Notes under the pieces: generated by a model | The model's input: only the letters and a program-made list of their open reading frames with translations | What the model was told of the DNA's origin: nothing | Databases searched by the model: none | Position numbers and translations under genes: made by a program | Origin: Bacteroidota bacterium | GTDB taxonomy: Bacteria > Bacteroidota > Bacteroidia > Chitinophagales > LD1 | DNA: 58,860 bases | Direction: 5' to 3' | Assembly (NCBI GenBank): GCA_018267385.1 | Contig: JAFDYN010000014.1 | Location: forward strand, 1 to 58,860 | Part shown: in pieces, positions 34,692-43,740 of the stretch | Position numbering within the stretch: the first letter of the stretch is position 1 | Layout: each line of letters begins with the position of its first letter

Positions 34692-37610
34692 ATGGCAAGT
34701 CCCGAAACAAAATCCCGCAAAGAGGTAAAAGCTAAGAAAACCGAGGTCACAGACACGATCATAGCAGGCGCTGAGCCCGATGCAATAGAGGTCTATGGCA
34801 GCAGGGTGCACAATCTCAAAAACGTAGATGCCGTCATACCTCGCAACCAGCTGGTGGTGATCACCGGGCTGAGTGGCAGCGGCAAATCTTCTCTCGCTTT
34901 TGACACGATATATGCCGAGGGGCAGCGTCGCTACCTGGAGAGTTTCTCTGCATATGCGCGGCAGTTCATAGGCGGGCTGGAGCGCCCGGATGTAGACAAG
35001 ATCACCGGCCTGAGTCCCGTGATCTCTATCGAGCAGAAATCTACCAACCGCAACCCCCGCTCTACCGTAGGCACGGTGACTGAGATATATGACTTCATCC
35101 GCCTGCTATATGCGCGCACCTCAGAGGCCTACTCCTACGTGACCGGCAAGAAGATGGTCAAGTTCACCGAGGAGCAGATCATAGACAACCTGCTGACACA
35201 GCATAAGGGCAAGAAAATGACCATCCTGGCGCCGATCGTGCGTGGCCGAAAGGGGCACTATCGGGAGCTTTTTGAGAATATACGCAAGCAAGGCTACCTG
35301 AAGGTGCGGGTAGATGGTGAGGTCGTAGAGGTGAAGCCGAAAATGCAGCTTGACCGGTTTAAGATACATGACATAGAGCTGATCATAGACCGCCTGGCCA
35401 TGGAGGCGGATAATAAGGACCGCATCCGTCAGTCTGTACAGCTGGCCATGAAGCAGGGCAAAGGCCTGATACAAATGCTCGATGCGGATAGCGGCCAGGT
35501 GTCTGCTTTCTCCAAGCACCTGATGTGTACGGAGTCCGGTATCAGCTATGAAGAGCCATCACCAAATACTTTCTCATTCAACTCCCCATATGGTGCCTGC
35601 CCGGTATGCAACGGCCTGGGTGTGACATATGAAGTACGCAGGCAGATCATCATACCGGACGAAACGGTATCTATCAACAAGGGTGGTATCCTGCCTATAG
35701 GTGAAGCGCGGGACAATTTCATCTTCAAGGAGCTGAACAAGCTGGCCAAACAATATAAATTTTCCCTCTCCTCTCCTATCCACTCCATACCAGAGGAGGC
35801 GCTGAATATGATCCTCTACGGCTCTAAAGAAGAAGTGGAAGAAGATGATGAGGCTATTGAGATATCAGACTTTGATGATCGCTGGTATACGCTGGAGAAG
35901 GGGGGCCTGGCCGGCATGCTGAAGCGCTGCTTTAAGTACACAACATCTGAGAGCATCCGCTCCTGGGCAGAGGACTACATGGATAAGGTGACCTGCCATG
36001 AGTGCAACGGCACACGGCTGCGCAAGGAATCTCTATGGTTTAAAATAGATAACCGCAATATAGGCGAGCTGGCTAACTGGGATCTGGATGTGCTGGCAGA
36101 CTGGTTTAAAGGTCTGGAGGACCGGATGAATGACAAGCAGCGCACCATAGCCCGCGACCTGCTGAAGGAGATCCGCACCAGAATCCAATTCATTCTGGAT
36201 GTGGGCCTCGAGTACCTGACCCTGCACCGCCCTGCCAAGACGCTCAGCGGGGGTGAGGCACAACGTATCAGGCTGGCTACACAGATCGGCTCACAGCTAT
36301 CAGGCATTACTTACATACTCGATGAGCCAAGTATAGGCCTGCACCAGCGTGATAACAGGCAACTGATCCAAGCGCTACGCAAGCTGAGCGATGCGCCTAA
36401 CACGGTACTGGTCGTAGAGCATGACAAAGAGATCATGCTGGAGAGCGACTACATACTGGATATAGGACCGGGAGCAGGTGAGCATGGAGGCCGGATCATT
36501 GCCCAAGGCACTCCTAAAGAGTTTGTAAAGGAGAAATCTGTCACGGCGCTGTACCTGGCAGATAAGGTCACGATACCTGTACCCGCTGAGCGCCGCAAAG
36601 GAAATGGCTATACGCTGGATCTAAAAGGAGCGACTGGCAATAACCTGAAGAATATCTCGGTGAAGTTTCCGCTCGGGACCTTTATCGGCGTGACCGGAGT
36701 ATCTGGCAGCGGCAAGAGTACCCTGATCAATGAGACGCTATACCCCATCCTGTCGAAATACTTCTACCGCAGCAACCTCAAGCCCCTGCCATACAAAGAG
36801 ATCAAAGGCCTGGAGCATATAGATAAAGTAATAGAGATAGACCAGACCCCTATAGGCCGTACGCCCCGGTCCAATCCTGTCACTTACATCAAAGTATTTG
36901 ACGAGATCAGGAAGCTGTATGCGATGCTACCGGAAGCCAAGATCCGTGGCTACGCGGCAGGCAGGTTCTCTTTCAATGTGAAAGGTGGCCGCTGCGAAGA
37001 GTGCCAGGGAGGTGGCATGAAGGTGATAGAGATGAACTTCCTGCCGGATGTAGAGGTGCTATGTGAGAAATGCAACGGCAAGCGATACAACCGCGAGACA
37101 CTGGAGGTACGGTACAAAGGCAAGTCTATCAACGACGTGCTGAATATGACGGTAGAAGACTCACTGGAGTTTTTTGAAAGTATCCCATCTATCTACCCGA
37201 AGCTCAAAACGCTGCATGATGTGGGCCTGGGCTATCTGAGGCTGGGCCAGTCATCTACTACGCTGAGTGGTGGTGAGGCCCAGCGGGTGAAGCTCTCTGC
37301 TGAGCTGAGCAAGAAAGATACCGGCAAGACCTTCTATATACTCGATGAGCCGACCACTGGCCTACACTTTCAGGATATCAAGATACTGCTAGATGTGCTG
37401 AACCGCCTGATAGACCGCGGCAATACGGTGCTCGTGATCGAGCATAACATGGACGTGATCAAAGTGGCAGACTACCTGATAGATATAGGCCTGGAGGGCG
37501 GAGCAAAAGGCGGCACTGTGGTAGTACAAGGCACGCCTGAGCAGGTAGCCAGGAATAAAGAATCGCATACAGCTAAATTCCTCAGAGAGGAGATGAAGAT
37601 CAAAGCTTAA
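34692..37610 (+). CDS. uvrA: Excinuclease ABC subunit A
   Basis: A 972-residue damage-recognition ATPase of nucleotide excision repair. It has two ABC modules: Walker A GLSGSGKS (59-66) and the later GVSGSGKSTLINETLYP, each followed by a signature LSGGEAQR. Zinc-binding modules appear at CPVCNGLG with CHECNGTR, and at CEECQGGG with CEKCNGKR. Walker B segments are YILDEPSIGLHQRD and YILDEPTTGLHFQD. The N terminus has a short basic extension. A promoter-like element lies just upstream. It converges with the DUF4056-like gene, 5 bp apart. Confidence 0.98.
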   Translation: MASPETKSRKEVKAKKTEVTDTIIAGAEPDAIEVYGSRVHNLKNVDAVIPRNQLVVITGLSGSGKSSLAFDTIYAEGQRRYLESFSAYARQFIGGLERPDVDKITGLSPVISIEQKSTNRNPRSTVGTVTEIYDFIRLLYARTSEAYSYVTGKKMVKFTEEQIIDNLLTQHKGKKMTILAPIVRGRKGHYRELFENIRKQGYLKVRVDGEVVEVKPKMQLDRFKIHDIELIIDRLAMEADNKDRIRQSVQLAMKQGKGLIQMLDADSGQVSAFSKHLMCTESGISYEEPSPNTFSFNSPYGACPVCNGLGVTYEVRRQIIIPDETVSINKGGILPIGEARDNFIFKELNKLAKQYKFSLSSPIHSIPEEALNMILYGSKEEVEEDDEAIEISDFDDRWYTLEKGGLAGMLKRCFKYTTSESIRSWAEDYMDKVTCHECNGTRLRKESLWFKIDNRNIGELANWDLDVLADWFKGLEDRMNDKQRTIARDLLKEIRTRIQFILDVGLEYLTLHRPAKTLSGGEAQRIRLATQIGSQLSGITYILDEPSIGLHQRDNRQLIQALRKLSDAPNTVLVVEHDKEIMLESDYILDIGPGAGEHGGRIIAQGTPKEFVKEKSVTALYLADKVTIPVPAERRKGNGYTLDLKGATGNNLKNISVKFPLGTFIGVTGVSGSGKSTLINETLYPILSKYFYRSNLKPLPYKEIKGLEHIDKVIEIDQTPIGRTPRSNPVTYIKVFDEIRKLYAMLPEAKIRGYAAGRFSFNVKGGRCEECQGGGMKVIEMNFLPDVEVLCEKCNGKRYNRETLEVRYKGKSINDVLNMTVEDSLEFFESIPSIYPKLKTLHDVGLGYLRLGQSSTTLSGGEAQRVKLSAELSKKDTGKTFYILDEPTTGLHFQDIKILLDVLNRLIDRGNTVLVIEHNMDVIKVADYLIDIGLEGGAKGGTVVVQGTPEQVARNKESHTAKFLREEMKIKA

Positions 37611-37615
37611 GGCTT

Positions 37616-38848
37616 TTAGAATATCACCTTTTTGAGATGCTTGTAGTGCTTTTCGGGGTCCTTCTTGTCCCTGCGGGAAAAGCCGGGAGTGAGTTCTTTC
37701 TGCATTTCTCTGGCTACAAAGTCTCTGATCTTTGCCATGTCTTTTGATACAAAAGTGCCAAACGGCGGGTGCAGTTGTTTGTGCCCATTTTTGCTGTAAA
37801 ACAATAGGCTGTCAGGATGAATGGTAAAGGTATAATAGCTGTAAAACCTGGTGCCTGACTTAGCTTTTGCCGGTACAGGCCAGACCTGAGCTTGAGTGTT
37901 GACCAGGCAGCCCAGCTTCTCCTCATGCGGCACCAGCCATGGGCTGATAGTAGGGCCGATATTGATAGACCGCTTGAAGACGTACCGCTCATCGCGGAAT
38001 ATCACCTTGCTATCCCACCAGACATCGCGGTTTCGATCTGCCTCGGGCAAATCAATCTGCTTGGCACGGTCTACTATATCATAGGCCTCTTTTGTCTCTT
38101 TCTTTGACTTCACAGGCTCTAATGAGGCTATCATTTTTTGTATCTCATCTGAGGCGATCTCTGAGTAGGTGAGATTTTCGCGTTTTGTCAGGATGCGGAG
38201 GGTAATGTTATGACCGATGCGCGTGCCGAGACAGTTTGAGTATGTATCCTCCGGGGTGAAGCAGGACTGGCGCTCATCAAAAGTATAGTTGGGCTGATGA
38301 TAGTGCCAGCTGGCTATCTCATGCCACTCCAGCCGCTCAAAGGCGATCTTCTGCGCCATAGCGGCAATATCATCCAAGGGGAGAGTACTGACCTTTTTTA
38401 AATCGAGACGTAGTTCGCCCCCTTCATAAGGCAGATCAAAGCCTTTGGGCTCAGTGATCATTTTGAAGGTCAGGAATACTACCCAATCCGCGGCAGCCCG
38501 CATATGCGAGAAGTCGATGAAGCCGCCACGACAGGTATAGAGTGCGCCGTTCTTTTCTTTGATATCCGGCCTGCCGTAGGAGTGCTGGCCATAGTCATCC
38601 GGCTCGATAAAATCGGTAATAGGAAACAGCGGGACTGTAAAAAAAGACAGGCCATATCCAAACTGAGAAAAGGTGCGCCTTTTCTTAGCCTCAGGGTCTG
38701 TCAGCTGCTCCGCAAAGTGATTTTTTATATACTCCGCATTGGTCTCATGTACATTTTGCGCATCCGTGGCCGACCTCGCCTGATGAGGTACCAGCCATCC
38801 ACTGATCAGTGTAATAAGCAATAATACGTAGTAAGTATATCTTATCAT
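37616..38848 (-). CDS. Exported DUF4056-like protein of unknown function
   Basis: A 410-residue protein, taking the ATG at 38848, which begins a signal peptide MIRYTYYVLLLITLISGWLV. Conserved-looking blocks are YTCRGGFIDFSHMRAAADW, WHEIASWHYH and RQSCFTPEDTYSNCLGTRIG. The clustered His, Glu, Asp and Ser in these blocks suggest a catalytic or metal site. I associate them with the uncharacterised DUF4056 family, by memory only. The C terminus is very basic (SRRDKKDPEKHYKHLKKVIF). It is alone between convergent uvrA and a two-gene secreted operon reading the same way, with 59 bp between. The role is unknown; a periplasmic hydrolase is one possibility. Confidence 0.8.
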   Translation of the reverse strand: MIRYTYYVLLLITLISGWLVPHQARSATDAQNVHETNAEYIKNHFAEQLTDPEAKKRRTFSQFGYGLSFFTVPLFPITDFIEPDDYGQHSYGRPDIKEKNGALYTCRGGFIDFSHMRAAADWVVFLTFKMITEPKGFDLPYEGGELRLDLKKVSTLPLDDIAAMAQKIAFERLEWHEIASWHYHQPNYTFDERQSCFTPEDTYSNCLGTRIGHNITLRILTKRENLTYSEIASDEIQKMIASLEPVKSKKETKEAYDIVDRAKQIDLPEADRNRDVWWDSKVIFRDERYVFKRSINIGPTISPWLVPHEEKLGCLVNTQAQVWPVPAKAKSGTRFYSYYTFTIHPDSLLFYSKNGHKQLHPPFGTFVSKDMAKIRDFVAREMQKELTPGFSRRDKKDPEKHYKHLKKVIF

Positions 38849-38907
38849 TGGTTTAGGAGGTTTTTCCCCAGTAGGCCTATAAACCAATTTCTGTGCCGCG
38901 CTACATT

Positions 38908-39657
38908 TTACTTAGTGACTGTCAGCGTATAAGCCAGCGATCCATATGGCGTGATATGATCACTGCGGTCGGCATCTATCCACAGCGTCTCCATAGCAGA
39001 TATATATATGCGGTCGCCGGGTTGCGCCTTTGATAGCGTTTGTTTGACTTTCACCGAAAGGTAATTGAGCGCCGAGTGGGCTACGGTGGCCGATGTATCG
39101 TGCATCAGAGTGATCTTACACATGAGATTCCGTCGGATGGCCCCAGGAGGTATCTTACCATCAAAGAGGGATAGCATGTTTGCTGCTTGCAGCTTGCGGG
39201 CCGAAATAGTGCCGTTGTCTGCCAGTGTATCCTTGCCAAGGAATAATATAACCGGAGTGGGTTTTGCGCTGCCAGGCAGATCGGGCACATAGTCCGTATA
39301 CCGGATGGTGGCTACGATCCGGTAGTCCTGTGCGACCAGCAGTTTATTCTTATCATTCAGAATGCGAATAGTACCGGTGCTGGAGGAGGACCCCACGACT
39401 TTCACTTTCAGTGCCAGACTCTTGCCGTCTTTGGAGGGCTGTGAGGTCATCTCTCCAAAGGTCGCCTCGGCTCGTACCACTGTATGGGCAGGTATCCCCG
39501 TCGCTATAAATTCATAAGTATACCCGCTATGTAGTTCTTTTATGTCTGGCAGCAGGAAGATAGAGTTAGGTCGTGTCACGTGTATATCTAGGTCTGGCCT
39601 CTGTGGGTAGGCGACCAAGCAACCAATCGTATACAATGTAAGTGCTATTAGTTTCAT
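38908..39657 (-). CDS. Exported protein resembling the periplasmic C-terminal part of GldM
   Basis: A 249-residue protein with the ATG at 39657 (signal peptide MKLIALTLYTIGCLVAYPQ). The body reads as two beta domains. The first (about 20-135) includes LHSGYTYEFIATGIPAHTVVRAEATFG and then YRIVATIRYTDYVPDLPG. The second (about 140-249) holds GTISARKLQAANMLSLFDGKIPPG and PGDRIYISAMETLWIDADR. This order recalls the last two domains of GldM/PorM, the periplasmic T9SS motor component, including the inter-domain VPDLPG step. It lacks the transmembrane helix and first domains of GldM. Its start overlaps the preceding gene by 4 bp (ATGA, 39654-39657), so it is coexpressed. The GldM link is an inference from pattern. 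Confidence 0.8.
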   Translation of the reverse strand: MKLIALTLYTIGCLVAYPQRPDLDIHVTRPNSIFLLPDIKELHSGYTYEFIATGIPAHTVVRAEATFGEMTSQPSKDGKSLALKVKVVGSSSSTGTIRILNDKNKLLVAQDYRIVATIRYTDYVPDLPGSAKPTPVILFLGKDTLADNGTISARKLQAANMLSLFDGKIPPGAIRRNLMCKITLMHDTSATVAHSALNYLSVKVKQTLSKAQPGDRIYISAMETLWIDADRSDHITPYGSLAYTLTVTK

Positions 39658-40046
39658 TTGACAGACCCGCGATAGGCAGGAGCAGGGGTAAAGACGACCG
39701 GGCGCATAGAGTTTTGTCTCCATTCTTTGGTTGCTGCATTTTGTGAGTAGAGTGCAATATAAGCTTTGATAGGCTGGCGGCTACCAAACATAAGGTACTC
39801 TATGCCATCATTGTCAGTATACCTGCGACACTCCATGCGCAGGCAAAGGATCGAATCCTGACCGATACCCGAATTGGGATCACTGATAGCGATCTGATAA
39901 AGCTGATCCGTACGAAGCGTATCAAAGCTAAACCAGCTCGTAGTAATAGGGCCTGTACGCTTCTTGACACGAAATGTGACATCCTCGCTCTGAGCCTTCA
40001 CGAGGACCGAGCTAAACAAGAATAAAAGAAGTAATATACGCTTCAT
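39654..40046 (-). CDS. Small secreted protein of unknown function
   Basis: A 130-residue protein with a clear signal peptide (MKRILLLLFLFSSVLVKAQ). The mature part is beta-rich (DVTFRVKKRTGPITTSWFSFDTLRTDQLYQIAI) and holds two Cys in ILCLRMECRRYTD that could pair. No family is recognised. It is the first gene of a two-gene operon; its stop overlaps the ATG of the GldM-like protein (ATGA), so the products probably act together in the periplasm or at the surface. Confidence 0.8.
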   Translation of the reverse strand: MKRILLLLFLFSSVLVKAQSEDVTFRVKKRTGPITTSWFSFDTLRTDQLYQIAISDPNSGIGQDSILCLRMECRRYTDNDGIEYLMFGSRQPIKAYIALYSQNAATKEWRQNSMRPVVFTPAPAYRGSVK

Positions 40047-40142
40047 GTACTGTCGGTTTAGGGTCCGTGACCGGATATATTTATAACGCTAGGGCTCATA
40101 GTGAATTGTCCTGCTATGTCCCTGGCGCCCATCTAATGCAAC

Positions 40143-40168
40143 AAACCGGCGCATTACTGCGCCGGTTT
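40143..40168 (-). terminator. Terminator after the anti-sigma-like membrane protein gene
   Basis: A 10-bp perfect stem (AAACCGGCGC, 40143-40152, with GCGCCGGTTT, 40159-40168) and a 6-base loop lie 33 bp past the stop of the 554-residue protein on the minus strand. On that strand the stem ends in TTTGTTG, a short T-rich tail. Confidence 0.7.
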
Positions 40169-40200
40169 CCGTTTTCACTGATAGATAAATTCGATCCGGT

Positions 40201-41865
40201 TTATATCTCCAGGTACTTTTTCACCTCGTCTGCGGTTTTGAAATCTTTATCGATCAGCTTGAACCTGAATTTTACCCTCCCTTGTTGTGCAGCCTGTTGT
40301 TCTTTAAAACTGTGCATGTCTACCACGGCCAGCTTATTATCCATAGTCATGGCCCACAGCACATTATCCTTAGAAGGATTGAATCTGAAATCCCGGCACT
40401 CTCCTTTGATAGGTGCATAGGGAAAAACTGCATTCCGATCTTTCTCTATCAGGTTGAGACAGGCCAGGTCCAGTTTCTCACCAGACTCACTCTCGAGGCT
40501 GGCTACTACACTTGTTTCTCGCGGCCAGGATACAGGACTATCGCAGTTGTATGTACCAAAGCGATAGACTGACAGCGTGCGATAGACCAGTTGTGTCTTA
40601 TTGAGCGTGGCCTGATACTGGCGCTCGCGGGCTTCTGCTTCTGCCATTGCCTTATCCATTTTTGCCTGCATGTCTTTAGCCTTGGCCAGATACTCCTGAC
40701 GTGCTTTTTCCTCTGCCTCCTTTCTTGAGGTGAGCTGAGACTGATAGAGGGCGAACTTACTATCATATATTTTTTGTGCAGCAGCGAGGTCTTTATCTTC
40801 TACGACAGGAGTTGCTACCACTTCCATCTTGCGATTGCCTTTTACGAACTCTATCTGGTAGTCGATGCCATTGAGTTTTTTGAGCCTGACATCTTCCCAT
40901 TCCGTTTTAGCTGAGTTCTTATCAAAGTTCAGCTCATCCTTGACCTGAAAGCGAACATTCTGATACATGGCTATCTCGGGAAATTCATTCGCATCAACTA
41001 CGATATGAAATTTGGTTTTCGCCTTGTCAGCCTTTGCTATGGGCATTGGCTTTTCTTTCTCTATCTCGCGTACGGCTGTGGAGGCTTTCTTGAGTTCCTG
41101 CTGGGATTGTTGCAGTGTTGGATTGGTAGTGACATCGGATTCTTCTTCACCTTCCATGTCTCTATATATTCTTGTTGCAACCACAGTGGAGTCAGCAGCT
41201 ACAACGGGAACCGCTGGCACGGCCATGAGATTTGTCTTGTTGAGGTTTACCCACCTCTTCTCTGTCGTATCGAGAAAGTAGGTGTTGTAGCGGTCCTCTG
41301 CGGTATTAGAAACCATCTGTACCTCGATAGGTTTCTCAGGATTAGCCGCTAGTTCCTTGCCATTCTGCCAGGCCGTGATCTCCATCATGCCGGCTGACTC
41401 AAAGACATACTGCTGCCCCGCCGAATCATACACCATGGGAATGCCGCTAAGGAATATGTCCTTCTGGTCATGAAACTCACGGTAGCGGAGCGTGACTTTG
41501 CCCGACACATCCTGACCCTCTGCAGTGCGGAATGCACCTGCCGGCACATGGAGGCGCGAGCCGCTGCTATATGTCAGGTCAGTGACCGAGTCAGCATCTA
41601 CTATAAATGAATCACGGGTGATGTCTGCCTGTGCTACGGGTGGCGCTATGTAAGACTTTGGAGCGGGTTTGTCTCGGCCAAAAAGCATCACCAGCGAGAC
41701 CGCAGTGGCTACAATGACTGCGGAGCTACCGGCAAAGAACCGCCCCGTGCGGTAGAAGGGAACTTTGACTGCCCGGTAGGTATGGAGCAGTTTGTGAAAA
41801 TCCCTGGCTGACGAGAGGTCGGCGTCTGTCAGTGGCGGTTGATTTCTATTGATCCTGTATTTCAT
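40201..41865 (-). CDS. Single-pass membrane protein beside an ECF sigma factor (putative regulator)
   Basis: A 554-residue protein with a short cytosolic N terminus (1-42), one transmembrane helix (about 43-62) and a large periplasmic part. Residues 85-190 form a beta domain resembling ZU5-like folds (SGSRLHVPAGAF, VSGKVTLRYREF, ESAGMMEITAWQNGKEL). A Glu/Lys-rich segment (about 240-275) and a long coiled coil (about 355-420) follow, then a C-terminal domain with an SVYRFGTYNCDSP block. The gene lies 66 bp downstream of a sigma-70 (ECF) gene on the same strand. This is the place and topology of an anti-sigma factor or envelope sensor, although the short cytosolic tail has no recognised anti-sigma domain. 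Function is inferred from context only. Confidence 0.85.
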   Translation of the reverse strand: MKYRINRNQPPLTDADLSSARDFHKLLHTYRAVKVPFYRTGRFFAGSSAVIVATAVSLVMLFGRDKPAPKSYIAPPVAQADITRDSFIVDADSVTDLTYSSGSRLHVPAGAFRTAEGQDVSGKVTLRYREFHDQKDIFLSGIPMVYDSAGQQYVFESAGMMEITAWQNGKELAANPEKPIEVQMVSNTAEDRYNTYFLDTTEKRWVNLNKTNLMAVPAVPVVAADSTVVATRIYRDMEGEEESDVTTNPTLQQSQQELKKASTAVREIEKEKPMPIAKADKAKTKFHIVVDANEFPEIAMYQNVRFQVKDELNFDKNSAKTEWEDVRLKKLNGIDYQIEFVKGNRKMEVVATPVVEDKDLAAAQKIYDSKFALYQSQLTSRKEAEEKARQEYLAKAKDMQAKMDKAMAEAEARERQYQATLNKTQLVYRTLSVYRFGTYNCDSPVSWPRETSVVASLESESGEKLDLACLNLIEKDRNAVFPYAPIKGECRDFRFNPSKDNVLWAMTMDNKLAVVDMHSFKEQQAAQQGRVKFRFKLIDKDFKTADEVKKYLEI

Positions 41866-41931
41866 TTTTATATCCTGACCCAGATAGGGTATTGGTCTCT
41901 CTTTTGGTTTATAAAAGTTTATCGATAGTGG

Positions 41932-42540
41932 TCATTTTTTATCCATGATGCCCTTGAGCTTCTCCAGCAGCCTGTAGACTTTCATCTTGACAGCAGACTC
42001 ATTGCTATCGCGTATCTCAGCGATCTCTTTGAAAGGGCGCTTCTCAAAAAAACGCATCTCGAGCACCTGCACCTCGTCCTCCTCCAGGTGCTGCATGGCG
42101 GTCAGCAGCAACTCCTCGCGCTCCTCGCTGTAGGACTCCTGCAGCTCATCCATCATACCGACCATGCCTGCATCGTCTATATTGATGGTACGTTGATTTT
42201 TTGTCTTGCGGTAGCGGGAGTTGATCTCATTCAGAGCGATCCTGTATAGCCATGAAGAGAATGGAAAACCCCGCGGCTCATAGCGGTCCAGCGCGATCAT
42301 AGCCTGCAGGAAGACCTGCTGGGTCATATCGAGCGCCTCCTCGCGGCTGCTCATGCGCTGATAAATAAAGCGAGCTAACTGGTCGTGATAGTTAGTATAC
42401 AAGGCGGCAAACTGGCTACGGTCAGCCTTGGCGGCGAGGACCATCTGGTCATCTGCCGATAATTGGGGGGCGGTGGTCTCCTCTATGGTTCCGGGCATAG
42501 GCGTGATCTGTCGGGTTGTGGCTTGCATAGTGTACTGCAC
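41932..42540 (-). CDS. ECF-type RNA polymerase sigma factor
   Basis: A 202-residue sigma-70 family protein. Region 2 (about 40-105) carries FAALYTNYHDQLARFIYQRM and ALDMTQQVFLQAMIALDRYE with FSSWLYRIALNEINSRYRK. Region 4 (about 145-200) carries MQHLEEDEVQVLEMRFFEKRPFKEIAEI with the DNA-reading helix SNESAVKMKVYRLLEKLK. Regions 1 and 3 are missing, as in ECF factors. A 35-residue unstructured N terminus is unusual. It is followed by the membrane protein gene, so the pair probably forms a signalling unit. Targets cannot be read from this window. Confidence 0.95.
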   Translation of the reverse strand: MQYTMQATTRQITPMPGTIEETTAPQLSADDQMVLAAKADRSQFAALYTNYHDQLARFIYQRMSSREEALDMTQQVFLQAMIALDRYEPRGFPFSSWLYRIALNEINSRYRKTKNQRTINIDDAGMVGMMDELQESYSEEREELLLTAMQHLEEDEVQVLEMRFFEKRPFKEIAEIRDSNESAVKMKVYRLLEKLKGIMDKK

Positions 42541-42642
42541 AGCGGTGCTTTTGCTATGTATAATGCCCTATAGGGGGCAAAGTCACAAGAAAAACGCAAA
42601 AAAATAAACTTTTCGTATGCAGCTGATGGCCTAAAAGAAGGA

Positions 42643-43701
42643 TTAGGCGTCGCGGTCCTCGCTGAGGCGCACCTTTTCTATTGGGTTGGCTGTCATCTCC
42701 TTGTATTGACTGCGATGGTGATAGATATCGATGGCCTCAAAGATCGCCGCCCTGAAGGAATCAGTGCTGGCCTGATCCTTTCCGGCTATATCATAGCCTG
42801 TGCCGTGGTCTGGTGAGGTGCGGATCACCTTGATACCGGCGGTATAGTTGACGCCAGAGCCAAAGGCTATTGTCTTGAATGGTATCAGACCCTGATCGTG
42901 GTACATGGCCAGTACGGCGTCAAATTTGGCATAAGAACCCGCGCCAAAAAAGCCATCTGCCGGGAAAGGCCCCATGCACAGTATACCTTTGTCACGTGCC
43001 TTGATCACTGCCGGAGCTATGATCTCTTTTTCCTCCTTACCGAGCAGGCCGTTGTCACCCGAGTGAGGGTTGAGGCCGAGGACTGCTATACGGGGTTTCT
43101 GTATGAGGAAATCTTGTCTGAGTGTCTTATTGAGCATCTCGAGCTTGGCTATGATCTGCACCATGTCGATCTTGCCAGGTACCTCCTTGAGGGAAAGGTG
43201 ATTACTCATCAAACCCACGCGCAGGCGGTCGCTGGTCAGGAGCATAAGAGAGTTCTCGCTACCGGCTTTGACAGAGATGTATTCCGTCTGACCTTTGAAC
43301 CCTGCATAATGCTGGCTCACTGTTTCTTTATTGAGCGGACCAGTGACCAGCACATCTATCTGGCCAGCTATGAGGTCTTCTGTGCCTTTATTGAGGGCCA
43401 GCAGGGCCTTGGCACCTGCGTCTGAAGTAGCCTCGCCGGGGGCGACATTCACGTGCTCCTCCCAGCAGTTGATGACGTTTGCCATCTTGGGGTTCAGGTC
43501 TTCCAGTCCCTTCACCTCGTGTGACTGGAAATGCTGCGACTTCATATGCTTGGCGTAGAAAGACAGGATAGATTTGTGGCCATAGATCACAAAATCAGCA
43601 TTGCGAAACATACGCTCATCCTCCAGCGTACGGATGATGACCTCCGGGCCGATCCCATTGTAATCGCCTATCGTAATGCCTACTATCAGTTTCCTATCCA
43701 T
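42643..43701 (-). CDS. pdxA: 4-hydroxythreonine-4-phosphate dehydrogenase
   Basis: A 352-residue enzyme of pyridoxal 5'-phosphate synthesis (DXP-dependent route) that oxidises 4-phosphohydroxy-L-threonine. It starts MDRKLIVGITIGDYNGIGPEV; an ATG five codons upstream is less likely. Motifs are VTGPLNKETVSQHYAGFKGQTEY (first metal-binding His), LGLNPHSGDNGLLG (His) and AMYHDQGLIPFK (His), then GTGYDIAGK near the C terminus. All metal ligands are in place. It sits 39 bp downstream of pepA on the same strand. Confidence 0.96.
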   Translation of the reverse strand: MDRKLIVGITIGDYNGIGPEVIIRTLEDERMFRNADFVIYGHKSILSFYAKHMKSQHFQSHEVKGLEDLNPKMANVINCWEEHVNVAPGEATSDAGAKALLALNKGTEDLIAGQIDVLVTGPLNKETVSQHYAGFKGQTEYISVKAGSENSLMLLTSDRLRVGLMSNHLSLKEVPGKIDMVQIIAKLEMLNKTLRQDFLIQKPRIAVLGLNPHSGDNGLLGKEEKEIIAPAVIKARDKGILCMGPFPADGFFGAGSYAKFDAVLAMYHDQGLIPFKTIAFGSGVNYTAGIKVIRTSPDHGTGYDIAGKDQASTDSFRAAIFEAIDIYHHRSQYKEMTANPIEKVRLSEDRDA

Positions 43702-43740
43702 ATTTCCTTCATGCATCTCCTGTCAGGGGAGACCGTCTAA

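Noticed and set aside
34529..34735. Short plus-strand frame before uvrA
   Set aside because: Covers the uvrA promoter and start in another frame, without any protein-like motif.
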